Origin: Arthrobacter sp. APC 3897
Lineage (GTDB): Bacteria > Actinomycetota > Actinomycetes > Actinomycetales > Micrococcaceae
Assembly (NCBI RefSeq): GCF_030407495.1
Contig: NZ_JASDDG010000020.1
Span: 1-64,000, forward strand
Length of the DNA stretch: 64,000 nucleotides
Direction: 5' to 3'
Each line of letters opens with the position of its first letter. The first letter of the stretch is position 1. The notes under the pieces were generated by a model, which saw only the letters and a list, made by a program, of their open reading frames with translations, was not told the DNA's origin and searched no databases. Positions 63,542 to 64,000 of the stretch are shown one piece after another. A program made the position numbers and the translations under genes.

Positions 63542-64000
63542 CTAGAACAAAGCCACCTTCGGCGTCTTCGGGAAGATCCGGTCCAGTTCCTCGAGGTCCT
63601 TCTCTGACGGCTCCCAGGCGACAGCCGCGGCGTTCTGCTGTACCTGCTCCACCTTGGTGGCACCGGCAATAACGGAAGCCACTGACGGCTGCGCGGCGAG
63701 CCAGGAGAATGCCACCTGCACCTCGGTCAGGCCGCGCTCGGCGGCAAACGAGCCGAACTCGGCCAGCTGGCCCAGATCCGCATTGTCCAGCAGGTTCTGC
63801 CGTGAATGGGTCAGGCGGCTGCCCTCGGGGGCGTTGCCGCTGCTGTACTTCCCCGTGAGCAGGCCGTTGGCCAGCGGGAAGTACGGCAGCACGCCCAGGC
63901 CGTAAGCCTCCGCCGCCGGGGTGACTTCCTGCTCGGCCCGGCGGTCGAGCAGATTGTAATGGTTCTGTGCCGATATGAACGGGGTATAGCCGCCCATCCG
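63542..64000 (-). CDS. Aldo/keto reductase, C-terminal part (runs past the window end)
   Basis: At least 151 C-terminal residues are visible, from about GGYTPFISAQNHYNLLDRR to the stop. AQNHYNLLDRRAE and FSWLAAQPSVASVIAGATK are classical aldo/keto reductase segments, the latter in the NADPH-binding region. The start and the catalytic Tyr/Lys part lie beyond base 64000. Function in general carbonyl reduction. Confidence 0.85.
   Translation of the reverse strand, partial: RMGGYTPFISAQNHYNLLDRRAEQEVTPAAEAYGLGVLPYFPLANGLLTGKYSSGNAPEGSRLTHSRQNLLDNADLGQLAEFGSFAAERGLTEVQVAFSWLAAQPSVASVIAGATKVEQVQQNAAAVAWEPSEKDLEELDRIFPKTPKVALF

Overview
High-GC actinobacterial chromosome, most likely Arthrobacter sensu lato (Micrococcaceae). 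The support is lineage-type families rather than a marker gene: a DUF222/HNH endonuclease, an MT0933-like protein, DUF3000, DUF6421, DUF6153, a mycothiol-dependent maleylpyruvate-isomerase-family protein, many GTG starts and TGA/ATG overlaps. I see no rRNA, tRNA, CRISPR array, prophage or intact insertion sequence.

Layout. 1-2.5 kb: HNH protein and a small MT0933-like protein. 2.5-9.2 kb: aromatic catabolism, with an extradiol (VOC) dioxygenase plus hydrolase on the plus strand, converging on a minus-strand AraC regulator - FAD phenol hydroxylase - maleylacetate reductase - hydroxyquinol 1,2-dioxygenase cluster. 9.2-16.8 kb: ZapE, rhodanese-SufE-YbaK, an alpha/beta hydrolase, an M19 dipeptidase, a small stress-like protein, MsrB and a flavin reductase. 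17.0-25.5 kb: the standout region, a small EncFtn-type ferritin-like gene followed by a complete V/A-type ATPase operon (G/H-like, C, I, K, F, E, A, B, D), almost every junction overlapping. 25.9-36.9 kb: M14 carboxypeptidase, thiolase, PrfC, a lipoprotein, DUF6421 + SDR, threonine aldolase, DUF3000 and RNase D. 37-49.3 kb: secreted M6 protease, GNAT/membrane/NfeD-like trio, secreted 5'-nucleotidase, GNAT, UvrA2-like ABC protein, a basic hypothetical and two CNNM/CorC proteins. 49.5-53 kb: a beta-oxidation pair behind a perfect 20-bp palindrome. 53-55.3 kb: DUF6153 - DUF305 - F510_1955-type exported proteins, probably metal related. 55.4-60.8 kb: a five-gene operon of an acidic exported protein, histidine kinase, response regulator, SLC13 permease and glycerate kinase, with a palindrome at its promoter. 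61-64 kb: small hypothetical, MFS transporter, mycothiol-dependent protein and a truncated aldo/keto reductase.

How genes work together. The hydroxyquinol cluster should carry a resorcinol-type phenol to 3-oxoadipate. The ATPase cluster encodes every part of a rotary V/A enzyme, with an iron-handling ferritin-like protein just upstream and no encapsulin shell gene in the window. The kinase-regulator-permease-glycerate kinase operon looks like a sensed uptake and phosphorylation route for glycerate or a related acid.

All calls are from reading the sequence; no database search was run.
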